A stretch of 64,000 bases of DNA, from positions 26,047,501 to 26,111,500 of the forward strand of contig NC_068559.1 of the NCBI RefSeq assembly GCF_022201045.2. The letters run 5' to 3'. Source of the DNA: Citrus sinensis. Its lineage: Eukaryota; Streptophyta; Magnoliopsida; Sapindales; Rutaceae. Below, in pieces: positions 35,190 through 46,988 of this stretch. The notes under the pieces were generated by a model. The model saw only the letters and a list, made by a program, of their open reading frames with translations. It was not told the origin of the DNA and did no database searches. The position numbers and the translations under genes are program-made. The number at the start of each line of letters is the position of its first letter. The first letter of the stretch is position 1.

Positions 35190-36469
35190 GATGTCTGGGA
35201 AAGGTGCTATTTTTTCAAGAAGTTAGCTTGTGATCTTTCTTAGCACCCGGTGGACGTCAGAAATACTGCAACTAGCTAAAGGGAGTAGGCATCCTGGGCG
35301 GTCCAAGTGAATAAGGTCTGCTCGTGTGATGTATTGAGAGGAAATGAGTTATTGCAACAATGCAGTATGTACAGAAAACCAGCCTGCATTACTCATTAGA
35401 AGTAAATAATACCCTTTGGAATAAGTGAATTAAGAGCATTTCTCTGCCAGTTATCTTTTTATTCGTCCTTTGGCTATACTCAGCACCGAAGGTGTTGCTA
35501 GTGGAATGGCATGACAAAAGCCGTTTTTTCATTTAAAGCTATACTTTCAGTGATTTTATTGACCTATGCTGGTATTCATCATGCATTGGTTTTCTAAATT
35601 TTCATTCATTTTCATTCAATAGGAAAATTAAAAGCCTTTCGCCAGTAAATTGCAGTTGGCAACATCCCAAATTCTTGCTGTCCCTTTGCATGTATATCTC
35701 TTTGGATGCCAGCTTAAAGATGGCAGTTATCCGCACGCTGCACTGTGGTTGCTCGTTTCCAAAGTAATTGAACGATAGCGTTCTATGCAATCATCTCGAT
35801 GCTTTTTTTTTTTTTTTGGGTCATCTCTCCCTTTTGGGAGGTCTACATCTTAATGCCGGCATTCAATTTTGCATAATATGCTTGCAAGTTTGAGTAATAA
35901 ATAAAAATTAAAATGAATTATTTCAGTATTAAGTCACTTCAAGTAAGTGGATCTTACGTACTCCTGAAGACTTGGGCAAAGAAATGAAGAATCATGAGGC
36001 TGAATGGACTTCCCAAAGGCCTAGGAATGTAATGACTTTGTCCAAACGGTCAGCACAGCTCATCGATTTTCTTTGACGCACCTTCATCTGTGGAAAGCTG
36101 ATATTGTATTTCGTAATTTCAGTGGCTTTGCGTATATGGAAGGTAATCGCAATAATCAAACATGGATATTGAATTTCACCACCTTAAATATGTGTTGGTT
36201 AGACGTGGAATAAGGGAAGATTGCGAAGAAATTTTCTAACTGCTCATGCTTTGGCTTAGTATATTACTGTTTAAACAAATCTAGCCATGTTACATGTTCT
36301 GTACAAAAGTTGGCCTTCTGCTGGCTCATATGGCTCCCAGCAAGATATCACCCGAAACAAAATTCTGCAATCTCATTTGCAGAAATTAACAATACCTTGC
36401 AGGGTTTATAATCTAACTGAAAAGACCATGTTGAAAGGCATGTAAATAAAAACTGGATGTGCACGTAAC
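35190..36469. other. Convergent region between MKP1-like and coilin genes
   Basis: Presumed 3' UTRs of both genes. No additional gene or repeat end recognised. Confidence 0.45.
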
Positions 36470-39400
36470 TCAGAGTCCGTTCTCTGATCTAAGAAAAGCC
36501 ATAGTTGGACCCAGTGCGCTGCTTCTCAAGGCCTTGTACGACAACCTGTGGCCCGAACTCTGTTTTGACCTCTCTTTTGCACTCTGATCATCAACATGGG
36601 ACAACTCTGCCTTCTTTGCAGATAAAGCCAGATTAATTTCTTCCCATGCATTCAATTTTCCATTTTCTGCACAGATACAGATTACATTGTGGGAGCTCAT
36701 TTAAGTGTATCATATAATTTCATGATCTTAACACTACAAATAACTTGATATGTAGACTTTAACTAACCTTGAGTGTGTGCAGGGGATTTTTCTTTGTTAC
36801 TGTTGTCCCTCACATTTGATACAGCATCCTGATCTCCCAGACGGACTTCTCCATTTCCTTCAAAGATATTAAAACACGTGGTGAGAGCTCTTTAAGAGAA
36901 TTACATATCTAAGCACCCCAAAAAACCTGATATGTAGCATTGAACTAACCTTGTGCAGGTGCATGGGCTTTTCCGTGTTTCCTGTCGTCCCTCAAGTTCA
37001 TGACAACATCTCGATCTCCCACATGAACATTGAAGTTCATGACAACATCTTGATCTCCCAGATGAACTTCATTGAAGTTCGTGACAAAATCTTGATCTCC
37101 CACATGAACTTCATTGGCCTTCTCACCATGCTTGATGATACGGACATCAAGTAGTAATGAAAAATCTATCTGAAGAAAAGCTTCACTCATCAGCTTTTTA
37201 CGATGAAGGTAAAAATTTAAACAAAAAAAGAAAAATCAGCAGATGCAGCTTGGCCTTGGTTTTGCTGGATTAGAAGTTAAAAAAAATATGAAAAAAAAAA
37301 TACTATTGCACCACAACTGTCACAACTATACCATACACAAGAATGCAACCTCAAACACATTGGCAGAGCATCCGTTTTGACATGTAAAATCCAACATCAG
37401 CAATGTAATTTGATTACCAAACAGTAACAATATCACAAAAACAAAGCGGAGTCCTCAACTGATATTTCTCCTTGGCGGTAAAGCAACAAACAAACAAATA
37501 AATATGATATCCATGCTTCTGGCCTTCTGATTTTATTTTAGAGATGCCTTTTTATGGTTTAGACTTATTTTCATCTGTTTTCAATGATACTTCATAATGT
37601 CAATCTTTAATCAAAGAAAAATAGCTGGCTGAGCACTTCAGCCATATTTAACAATATTAACATTTTTTCACTACTTAATATATATGCAGTGGAACCTTAT
37701 CCCAAAGTACTAAAATGGAGAGTTATTGAAGATTCATGACGTAGATAAATTTACCTTTAAAGAGCCATCTTCTCCATAAAGGGTTTCTGACTGCAGTGCA
37801 GGCACATTTTCATCCGTCTTCTTCTCAAAAGCAAGTGGATATTCTGGAACAGGTGCCAGCAAAATCTTGTTGGTATCAGAGTCATACCATGATATCTTCC
37901 CAACCTACAGGAGGAACATGGTCAACAATGCATCCTAAGTTGACATAAATATAAAATACAGACTAAAATTCAACCACAGAAAGTGCTGTACTCGGAAAGA
38001 GGAAGGTTCAGGGGTCCAAGACGATGTTAGCTCAATCAGACGATATGCGATTACATCACCTTCCTGCAATATATTGAGAATAATTAGCATTTAAACCTAT
38101 GAAGAAGTTAAGAATGAAGCAACTACATCATGCCTAACATGTAGGGCACATGGAAAAAATTCAAGATATAAACTAGCAGTTTTGGAAAAAGTTTTCGCGC
38201 GCACACAAATGCAAGCAGTAATATGAGAATTTGCACGAAATGAACCTTAGGCAAACTAATGTAGGGTGGAAGCTTTTCAAATTCCATATCCTTGCCAATG
38301 GAGATCTCTTTCTCAAAACTAGGCATTTCAGAAAATTGATCGAAATTTTCATAAATGCTCTTCTTAGAAAATGCAGCCTTATCTCTGCCCCATTTTTGAC
38401 CCTTCTTCTTGCTGGTTATTCCATTCCACTGATAAGTTTCCTAAAGAACGTATCAAAATACAAGTTTAGCATAATAAATTCGACCAAATTTGAAGGAGTC
38501 TCAGACAAACTATAACAAATAAAAAGAAGCCAATGTAAATCAAGAAAACATTAAATTTTTCCAATTGCAGAGCATCAACAACAATAACAAAGTAAACAGA
38601 AATTGGAAACAAATTAACAAAAACATACCAATGGAGTTTGATTTTGCTGGACAGTTTGAATATCATCCACTGGACAAAGATAAAAAGTCAGCTAAAAGTT
38701 CTATTCTAGAACATGAACCTTTGACATCAGCAACTAAACTCATGCCAGAATCAGTAAGAGTCTCCATCCCATCCCAAAGCACACACATACAGAAAGAAAG
38801 AGACAATGAGAGCATCAGACCTTTACCGAGAGGTTCAAAGCGAATATGTCCAGGCCTAATTACAACAGGAACAACGTCATCATCAGCATCACCATTAGGA
38901 CCTGGTTGTTGACATCCATCAGATAATCTTTTATTATCTTTCCCTTGTGAAACAGGATCTGGTTGTTGATGTTCATCAGAAAGAATTTGACCATCTTTAT
39001 TAGGTGATTGGAGAATGACTTTGGAATTTAATTGCTTCTGATGCAGCTGAAGAGTTGAATATAAAAAAAGGAAAACATATTACCAATGCAGGCCATATAA
39101 CAAGTACCATTTTTGAAGAGGCAGATTGGTGAATTGTTATACAATCAAATTTGTGAGTTCTCTCTCACTCTCTCCTCTATTTGGGGTGCGAATGTAAGCA
39201 AAACATAGATATTGATCTTAATGGTACATTACATTTCATAATTCTTTCAAATGCAAAGTACCTCCATCTTTTCAATTTTGGCTTGTTCCCTTAACCATTG
39301 TCTCTTGGCCTTTTTGCGTCGAGCACTTCTACTAGGGAACTGAACACACAAATGGGAATTAGTAGTTAAGTTTATAAATGATCACCATAGACAATATGAT

Positions 39401-41046
39401 CAGCTAGGAAAACTGTGTTAAGCTTAAATTATGATGACACAAAACATACGGCAACTTTTCAAGTCAAGCCCCAGGAATTATTGAATATATCTACCAACGT
39501 CTAAAAATGCTGAACAATATGTAAAACAACCAGATACACAAAAACCAGCAGAACAAAGGGAAAGATTTCAGGGACATTGGAAAATAGCAACATTGGAACT
39601 CTATTAGTATCAGGAGACTGAGTGGAAAACCGCACATTATTTCAGCCCAAAAGTGTGTGCCCAACTCAACAAAGCCACAATCATTGAACCAAATGTAAGG
39701 CTGCAACAATTGTGCAGCTTCAGCCTAACCATGCCATTTATAAGCTAAGGATCCTATACTAAAGATTGAGTTATCATGCCCACAAGCAAAAACTGAAAAC
39801 TACAGTTCCGAAGAATAAATCAGTGTGAACAAACCTTTTTAGTTCCAACAGGTGTAGAGGATACATCCACATTCCCTTTGCCATTTTCTTGAAGCTGAGA
39901 GAACCTAAAAAATGGAAAAAGAAGGGGGGGGGGGGGGGGGGGGGGAGCTTTCTGTAAGCTAGAGCAATGAGAGTCAATAAATGAAAAAAATCATAAGTAA
40001 CAAAGACTGCAAGACTCAGAATTACCTCTTTGCATCAGGTACACATTTACTAATGCAATTACTTGTTTCACCAAGTTCAGGGGTCCTCCACTTCTCCTGG
40101 TTTCCCTGCACATCAGATGACTTGTCCTTCTTCAACAGACTACGATCACGAGAGCTCCTCCCACTTTTCACTTCACAGACATTCTGAACATCCTCAAAAA
40201 CAACCGGAGTTTCTTCAGCAGTCGAAAGTTTACTCTTCTTTCTCCTACAATACAGATACAGTAACAAAAAAAGGGAAAAAGAATGTGATCAACAATTACA
40301 AAAATGAGTCCTACTCTGAAAATATAAGGTTCCAGACATACTTTGAACCCTGAAGTTTCTTGGATGCCTTTCGCTTCTTGGAAGATTTGTTCACATCAGG
40401 AGTTTGTTCCAAACCCTTCTCGTGACCATCCTCCTCTGACTCACTGTCACGGCTTCCTTTTTCCTGATAAAATTCCTCATTCGCCAGAAGCTTCAAACCC
40501 GTCTGTACAGGTTGCTTCACTATTTGAACAGCATCTAAGGCATCTGCCCCGCCATCGAGGGTAATTAGTTCACTGGAGGCCTCTCTTTTCCTTCTCACAC
40601 TGTAAGAAAACAATAAATTAAAACGCAACAGAAGTAAGAAAAAACGCCAATAAAAATGCAATCTAATTCTAATCAATATGAACTGACCAGATGACGTCGT
40701 TATCCTTGAAAACGGCAGTGGACTCAAACGGTGGCAAAACAAAGCCATCCATCTGGAGCAAAAATTGCAGTAATAATATAATAAGATACACAAATGAAGA
40801 AATGATGATTTCCACGTAGGAAATTAGGGAGGGAGAGGGGGTTAGACTTACAGAGAGGACGAGGCCATGAGGGGAAGAGTGGTGGAGGTGGAAAATGCGA
40901 AGGAGATAATCGGCGAGATCGGAGATGGTTTTCAAGTGTTTAGGTTTAAAGAGAATCCAGCTTTTCTTCAGTCCTTCCTTCTTCTGTGCCTCGCTCAGAA
41001 TGTGCTGTCCTTCGAACACCACTCGCACTCTTACTTTCTCCATCAT
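36470..41046 (-). CDS. COIL: Coilin, Cajal-body scaffold protein (14 exons)
   Basis: Coilin nucleates nuclear Cajal bodies, where snRNPs mature. Exons in transcript order: 41046-40852, 40752-40688, 40599-40342, 40244-40026, 39904-39835, 39339-39262, 39046-38827, 38669-38629, 38440-38246, 38063-37992, 37904-37755, 37169-36950, 36857-36768, 36666-36470. They give 689 aa with a closed frame. The N-terminal coilin domain has VRVRVVFEGQHILSEAQKKE, ISDLADYLLRIF and DGFVLPPFESTAVFKDNDVI. Lys-rich nuclear signals follow (KKRKASKK), then RKKAKRQWLRE, the conserved DDDVVPVVIRPGHIRFEPL, and a Tudor-like C-terminal domain (EGDVIAYRLIELTSSWTPE, VGKISWYDSDTNKILLAPV). It ends SYKALRSSALGPTMAFLRSE, as in the Arabidopsis protein. 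Exons 12-13 contain a lineage-specific repeat. A two-Met start (MMEK) leaves the first or second Met possible. Confidence 0.93.
36768..37169 (-). repeat. Internal exon duplication and short repeats in coilin
   Basis: Exon 12 encodes three 14-16-residue units: NEVHVGDQDFVTNF, NEVHLGDQDVVMNF and NVHVGDRDVVMNL. Exon 13 carries a diverged fourth unit (NGEVRLGDQDAVSNV), and the residues after it, RDNSNKEKSPAHTQG, parallel RDDRKHGKAHAPAQG at the end of exon 12. The flanking intron DNA is also similar ('ctgatatgtag...aactaacctt' and 'cttgatatgtag...aactaacctt'), with a spacing of 182 bp, so a genomic block of exon plus intron was duplicated. Confidence 0.85.
39924..39945. repeat. G22 homopolymer in coilin intron 4
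   Basis: Twenty-two G in a row on the plus strand. In the coilin transcript this is a C22 run about 20 nt upstream of the exon 5 acceptor, so it forms part of the pyrimidine tract. G-quadruplex formation on the non-transcript strand is possible. Length is likely to vary and to be error-prone in sequencing. Confidence 0.9.
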
Positions 41047-42380
41047 CTCCTCTCCTCTCTGCTGCCTAAAACCCTCAACCCTTCTTCTTCTTCTTCACTT
41101 GCTCTCACTTTCGAGTTTTTATGTAAGGAAATGCTTTTGTCACACTATATTATTATTATCAGTAATATTCATATTAACTAGAAAAAGTTGATTCCGTCCC
41201 ATTCCTCATCAAAATTTTTTTCTGACTAAAATTGTACTCTTACACTATTTTTTATTTCTCTCTTTTTTTTCCGAAGTGGTTTGTTTTTAAGCAGAATTAA
41301 TATTTGCCCCATTTGGATTCCTAAAATTTTTCTTAACCTCGTCTGAGAACGACGATTTTTTCTTTATTTTGTTTAAATAATGAACAAGTAAATGACGGTA
41401 AACCATTGCCTGCTTTAGATAAGCGCTTACGCTATATTATTTCAATAATAATAATAATAAATCTAAGTGCCAATTTAAGTGACAGTTAAAAAAAGTAATG
41501 GACAATTGTATTTTCGTCGAAAGGAGAAAAAAAACTAATGGAGATTGGTATATTATCAATCTTTCTCAACCTCTAATTTCCATTCGGTCAACCAACTATT
41601 ACAAATTACAAACTAAATCAATACCCAGGAAACTTTCTGTTGGCATTTCCTTCGATTTTTTTTTTTAAAAAAAAAAGATTATCAGCCATTCATAAGATCT
41701 TTCTTTTATTGAATCCCGGTGATCCTTAGAGAAGCAGCAGAAGATTATTTTTTTTCAAGCATCAGTGCAATCCTGAATTTCAGAATCAACTACATACATA
41801 TCCTTCCTTTAAAAAATTGTTAAACTAACTCCAGGTTATGTTGCAGGAAGATATCTCAATAGCGAATCAACCCAATCAAGCTGTCGAAATATGATGCTTA
41901 ATCTTGAAGATTACTGGGCAGGTCTAAGATCTCTGTCTAGTCATTCTTCAACAAATACCATTTAAACAGGTATGAAAAGAATATACAACAAATTCACCAA
42001 TCACCTACAACAAGCTGTGCAATCCAAGCAAAAGACAAAAAATTAATTTACATCAAAATTTTGCATAAAATTTATTCCATTAAGATGTTGTTTGTTTTGC
42101 AGTGATCCCTCTCTCTTATCAGCATTGTAGGACATGATAATAAAAAATCACCCACACTAAGTCTTGAAAAATAAATAATCTTTGTGAAAAGCTAAAGAAA
42201 GCAAATTTATCTGAGTAGCCTACAATTGCTTACAGAGGCAGTTGTAAGTTGCCATGTGAACTGAGTCAAAAAAAGAATGATGTGCATCCTTTCATTCCCG
42301 AAGAAATGGAAAACCACTGTAACTTTTTTCAGAGCTTAAACAACCTTTTTTCTATAACCCAATCAACTCTATAACTCCTC
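41047..42380. other. Region between coilin promoter and bS21 3' end
   Basis: Coilin promoter side next to 41046 and, further right, the presumed 3' UTR of the minus-strand bS21 gene. T/CTT-rich leader-like sequence at 41080-41100. No other gene seen. Confidence 0.45.
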
Positions 42381-43819
42381 TTATAGACCCCTGCAAATCA
42401 TGAAATCAATTGATGTGAGATGATAAGATGAAAAGTTATCAAACACTAATGCAATAGAAACAGAAAAGCAATTTTTCAAGCCATAACAGAAATAAAGAAA
42501 GAAGATTGAAGACAATAATATGATAAATTATTCTAAGTCCTTTGCTAATGGGGCAAGGAAACCTTGGTGAAAACCTGAGATGAGCAGGCAGCACTTGAAA
42601 ATATTAATTTTGTACTGAGTTTCACAATTTAGGAGTCCAGTAGAAAGAAGAAAGCAACCATCGCAAAACCAAAGGACCTATCTCTCCTGTATAATTTGTA
42701 AGAGAAGTAAAAACACAGATCATAGCCCTCAAATAGCATCATTATGAATTCTTCTATAGGAAAAGTTATCTGACTCCACCAAATAAGAGATCATCACCGT
42801 TAAGTTAATCTAGGATACGTTAGATAAGGAAGAAAACCTGTTGCATTAGCCACTGGCCTTGAACCAGAAAGGCTTTTGTAACCCCAAAATCATTAAGGCA
42901 GATGATGCTTTTGAATCAGAGTAAATGGAAAACAAACTGCTAACCATATTAGCAATGAAAACTCAACATTTACAGTAGTTTCTACATCAATTTGTACTCA
43001 GCAAATAGAGTTTCTCTTTTACTAAAGAATTAGGCAAGACGGGAATAAGACAGTCCAAGACAATTTCAATCTAGTAAGCCCAATATTTCTTCAGTACATG
43101 TACATGCATATCACAATTTGCAACTACTAAGCCACATATTTATGGGAGCTATAAAACTATCATAGCGTATCAAGCACTACAAATCGGCAAAATGGCAGCT
43201 AAATCTGCTTGCATAAATTAAACCTAAAAAAAGATATTTGATTCCATGAAACAAAAAAAAGAAGCAAAATGCATGACATAAATCTTGAATAAGGTTGAAA
43301 TAAATAAAATGTTATCCAATAACATTGGAGCACATCCCCATTCAAAAAAAGAAGAAGGCTCAAGCAGAAAGGATTAACTTTTGTTATACGCACAAATAAA
43401 ATCCTGGAAACCATTTCCTTGAAATTGGGCTCCCAAGAAGAACTATGTGCGACAAAAGGGCAAAAAATTAAGCATTGAACGTAAGATTACCTGACTTTCT
43501 TGACGAGGATGGCTTTGAGCTTGCGAGCAAGGTCCTGGGATCTGATTTTGCGCTCGAGATTCTTGCGTGCCAACACGCGCTTCTCTGAATTCTTGATGTG
43601 GTGCCTTTGCTCGCGCTTTATCAGCCGTTCGATTCCGCTAGACTGCATCTTACGCTGCATCCATGACAGCGCCTGCTCCAAGTTCCCGTTGAATACCTTC
43701 ACTCTGATCCCCCGCCATTGCTGAACCTGATGACGTTGGCACTGATTCCGACTGAATAAGTTTAAGCCTTGACTCGGCTGCGTCAAGTAACCGGAAAGCT
43801 GCCTACCTACCGAGTTCAT
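42381..43819 (-). CDS. Organellar ribosomal protein bS21 (S21 family)
   Basis: Small-subunit ribosomal protein of the bacterial S21 family, probably mitochondrial. The N-terminus MNSVGRQLSGYLTQPSQGLN is Ser/Gln/Arg-rich with few acids, as in presequences. The conserved core has GIRVKVFNGNLEQALSWMQR, KMQSSGIERLIKREQRHHIK and SEKRVLARKNLERKIRSQDL. Exon 1 (43819-43491) ends at a GT donor. A candidate acceptor at 42391-42393 adds exon 2 (42390-42381), coding the last residues GL and a stop, giving 112 aa. Without splicing the frame stops at 43487 after KKVR, giving 110 aa. The two-exon model is preferred because the homologue I recall ends in KKVRGL. The protein is the same in either case up to the last residues. 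Confidence 0.88.
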
Positions 43820-44965
43820 TTTCCTTTTTCCCTTGCTTCGTTAGGGTTGAGGACTTTTATTTTATTTTTTCTGTGAACATAGCGCAAAGCGGTGCGTTTG
43901 GAAGTTAAAAACGGCAGCAAGGATGCCGTTTCTGTCTCCTATTAGCCGTTATCGATTTTCTCAGGGCTCTTAATGCAGTGGGAAGTGTAAAATTCTCCTA
44001 CTATAATATTTATATGCTTATTTAAGGATAAAAGGTATGAATTTTACTCTGTCGGTTTCATTCAATTTTGAAGTGAAGGGTAAAATTTTCATTCCTATAA
44101 ATAGAGGTGGGAGTGAATTCTCATATAAAAATTCTCTCCTGATTTGAGTATTTTTAATCTTTTACAGATGTTGTGTCATCTATATTTTAGTATTAGTGTA
44201 TGATTAATATTTAACTACTTTTTCTTTTGAATTTATTAACCACCAATCATGATAATAGAACTTGCTCAGATAAAATTCATATCAGGAGAGGATGTTAATC
44301 CATGGATTCCACACCTTTTTTTTCTTTTTTAATCCTTTCCTTTTAATAAAAATATATCTATTTAAATAAAATATTAAATATAATATAGTTTTATTTATGA
44401 AAATAGAATAGTGTTACACTTATTTAAAAATAATAATATCATATTTATTTAAATGGTATTATTATATTATTTAATAATATTATTAGATTCACATAAAATT
44501 AATAATATTGCCATATAATATCTTTATTTAAAAATATAATAATATTATTATTATTATATTTATTCAATTTTAATAGTATTATATTTATTTAATAATAATA
44601 AATAACTTATTCTAAGAAAGTATTAATTTTGTACTATATTAATAATAATAATAATTAACTTATATCATCAAAATTAATTATAAAATAAATAGTCTATTTT
44701 AGAAATATATATTTTTATTCACTTTGTAATTAAAAATTACAATTCTTTAAATAAAGGTAAAATTGTAATTTAGAACAATTCATTCTCAATCCAAGAATAA
44801 ACACATAAATGAGATTTTGATTTCTATTTCACACTTCTATTCCTATGTAAGTAAATAACATAATTCCACCCTTATTCCACACTTTCAATTCTAAAATTTT
44901 CACTATTCAAGATTCTCAATCTAATCTCTTAAAGTAATAAACCATATGGGATGTAGTCATTTCCA
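43820..44965. other. Promoter side of bS21 and AT-rich spacer
   Basis: The region next to 43819 should contain the bS21 promoter. Beyond about 43990 the sequence is very AT-rich with many 'ataatatta' runs and no gene. An old inverted-repeat element may cover 44020-44950, but ends were not fixed. Confidence 0.4.
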
Positions 44966-44969
44966 AGGC

Positions 44970-45838
44970 TGGGCAACAATTGGATTTGAATAGATTTGAT
45001 CTGATCCAATCTAGACCATACAAATTCAGATCATATTCATATATTGCTTCAAATACAATCATATATGATTTGTGTTATTCAATCAGGTTTGATTCAAATC
45101 AGATTGGATTCGGATCAATCCAAATAATCGATCAAATTCATAGCTACAATAATGCTACTTAAAAAAAAAACGAAAAAGATAATATAAAACCACAAACCAC
45201 AAACGTAAACTTAATCCTTAGTTCCATATATTTCTAAACTAGCAGTAGCCATGACCATAACAAAGCACAAACCAAATAAACCACAATACCATATCAAATA
45301 AATGTCAAATTAGTTGTGTTTACACAACTAATTTCTCCATCTCTAGAAAAACCCAAAATTTGCTATCTCACATTCTTCGTCATTATCACCCACTTAACTT
45401 TCACCTTCTCCATTTTTGTTTTTGCCTTCAAAAGCCACCACCTAAGATTGTTCTTCTTCATCTGCTACTTGTTCTTTGTCCTCCTCCTCCTCACCCTTAG
45501 CCTTGGTGACTTGCTCGGGAACAACATCTTAGTAGCAGATGATATAGAAAAGAAAGAGGTTTGAGAAGCTAGATATTCCAATGGCTTCAATGAGTTTTGG
45601 AGTGTTGATGACTCCATGAAAAGTGAAAAGAGACGAGGTTGAAGATGAGAGAGATGGCTTTTATCCAAAATCCTAACTCACCCGAACTAATCTGAATCCA
45701 AACTTATCTGAAATATTCATCCAATTCAAACTATTGTCATATTAAATTTGACGTTTAGATAGATTTTTTTCCCAATTTAAATTATCCATAATTCAATCAG
45801 ATTCCGAATCTGATCTAAATCCAAAATTACTAGCCCAA
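44970..45838. mobile_element. Probable inverted-repeat transposon remnant
   Basis: The left end 'gggcaacaattggatttgaa' and the reverse complement of the right end, 'gggctagtaattttggattt', are alike and both continue with gatttgatctgatc / tagatcagattcgg-like sequence. The interior has a short GC-richer ORF (45316-45564) without similarity. No clean target-site duplication, so ends and class (hAT?) are uncertain. Confidence 0.4.
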
Positions 45839-45865
45839 ATGATCTCATTTAGGTCTCTGATTTAA

Positions 45866-46282
45866 GCTCTATTTGATATAACTTTTCAAATAGAACTTAT
45901 TTAAGTAAAGGTTTTGTTAGTAGAGTATTTACAAGTAGAGATTTTATTAAAAAATAATAATTTTTTAGTTGTCAATGAGATCTTTTATTAAAAATTATAA
46001 AATTACTTTAATATGTATATTTTTTAAAGTTATGTTATAAAATAAATGAATTAGGATTGTCAAATAAGTAAAGGATATTTTAAATATTTTAACATTAAAT
46101 TTTTTTTTTAACTTTTACTCTCAAAAGTCTAAAATTTGAACTTTTACTAGTAGAGTCAAAATAACATATTTAATTTTCAAAAGCTCTACCTAAAAAATAA
46201 CCAAACATCATTAAAATTTTAAAAAGAACTTATAAAATTAAATAAGCACTTATAATAACTTGATAAGCTATATCAAACATGC
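45866..46282. mobile_element. AT-rich MITE, family member 2
   Basis: Ends 'ctatttgatataac' and 'gctatatcaaacatgc' form imperfect inverted repeats. Internal blocks match the copy at 30345-30680 in order. No coding capacity. Ends approximate. Confidence 0.55.
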
Positions 46283-46988
46283 ATTTATTAGGTTTCTTGT
46301 AAAATGACATAATTTGTACATTTGTATCAAAAAGGTTAACCAAAATGAGATCTTATGGTATATGTATTTATTGTTTTCTTTTTAAATGAAAAACGGCATA
46401 AGATCATTTGAAAATATATCAAACATATTCTCAAATTGTGAGGGTCAAAAATCAAAATTTTATAGTGTAAACGCAATTTGATCATTTTAATAATGGCGAA
46501 TAAAGGAAATAAAAAACTTTATTTAGGAGACCAAAAAAATGAGAATGTATCAGTTTTACATCTGTTATAAGAAATAAAAATGAATCTGATTTATTCTATG
46601 AAATTTTGTTAAAATTGATACACTAAATAAGTGATTTTTTTAAAAAGAAAAAGTATATGTTTAGAACCCATACAGAACAAACTCTTAAGTTTTGCGGGTC
46701 AAAACTAAAAATTCAAATTTTAACAGTAGTTTAATAGTTTTTTAATCACTTAATGTCAATTTCAATTGAACTTATTTGGTATAAATGAAAGAAGTAGAAC
46801 GCTATAGAAGAGAATGTAAAAAGTTGAAGGACCTAAATTACAATATCAACATTTCTTTGGTTTTGATTTTGATCTGAAACGACTCGCTTCTATGACCGTG
46901 AGTGAGGAACCTTCACCACTACTGCCACACTAAACGAAGTCGAAAACGGAAAATAAAAACGAAGCTGGCTTTCAGTCCAAAGCGGGCC
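46283..46988. other. Upstream region of the O-fucosyltransferase gene
   Basis: AT-rich promoter side. The sequence becomes GC-richer from about 46880, as expected for a 5' UTR. An in-frame upstream ATG at 46902 precedes the chosen start by 29 codons. Confidence 0.4.

Noticed and set aside
36951-37154. Plus-strand ORF with repeats around VHDNISISHMN
   Set aside because: Antisense reading of the repeated coilin exon 12.
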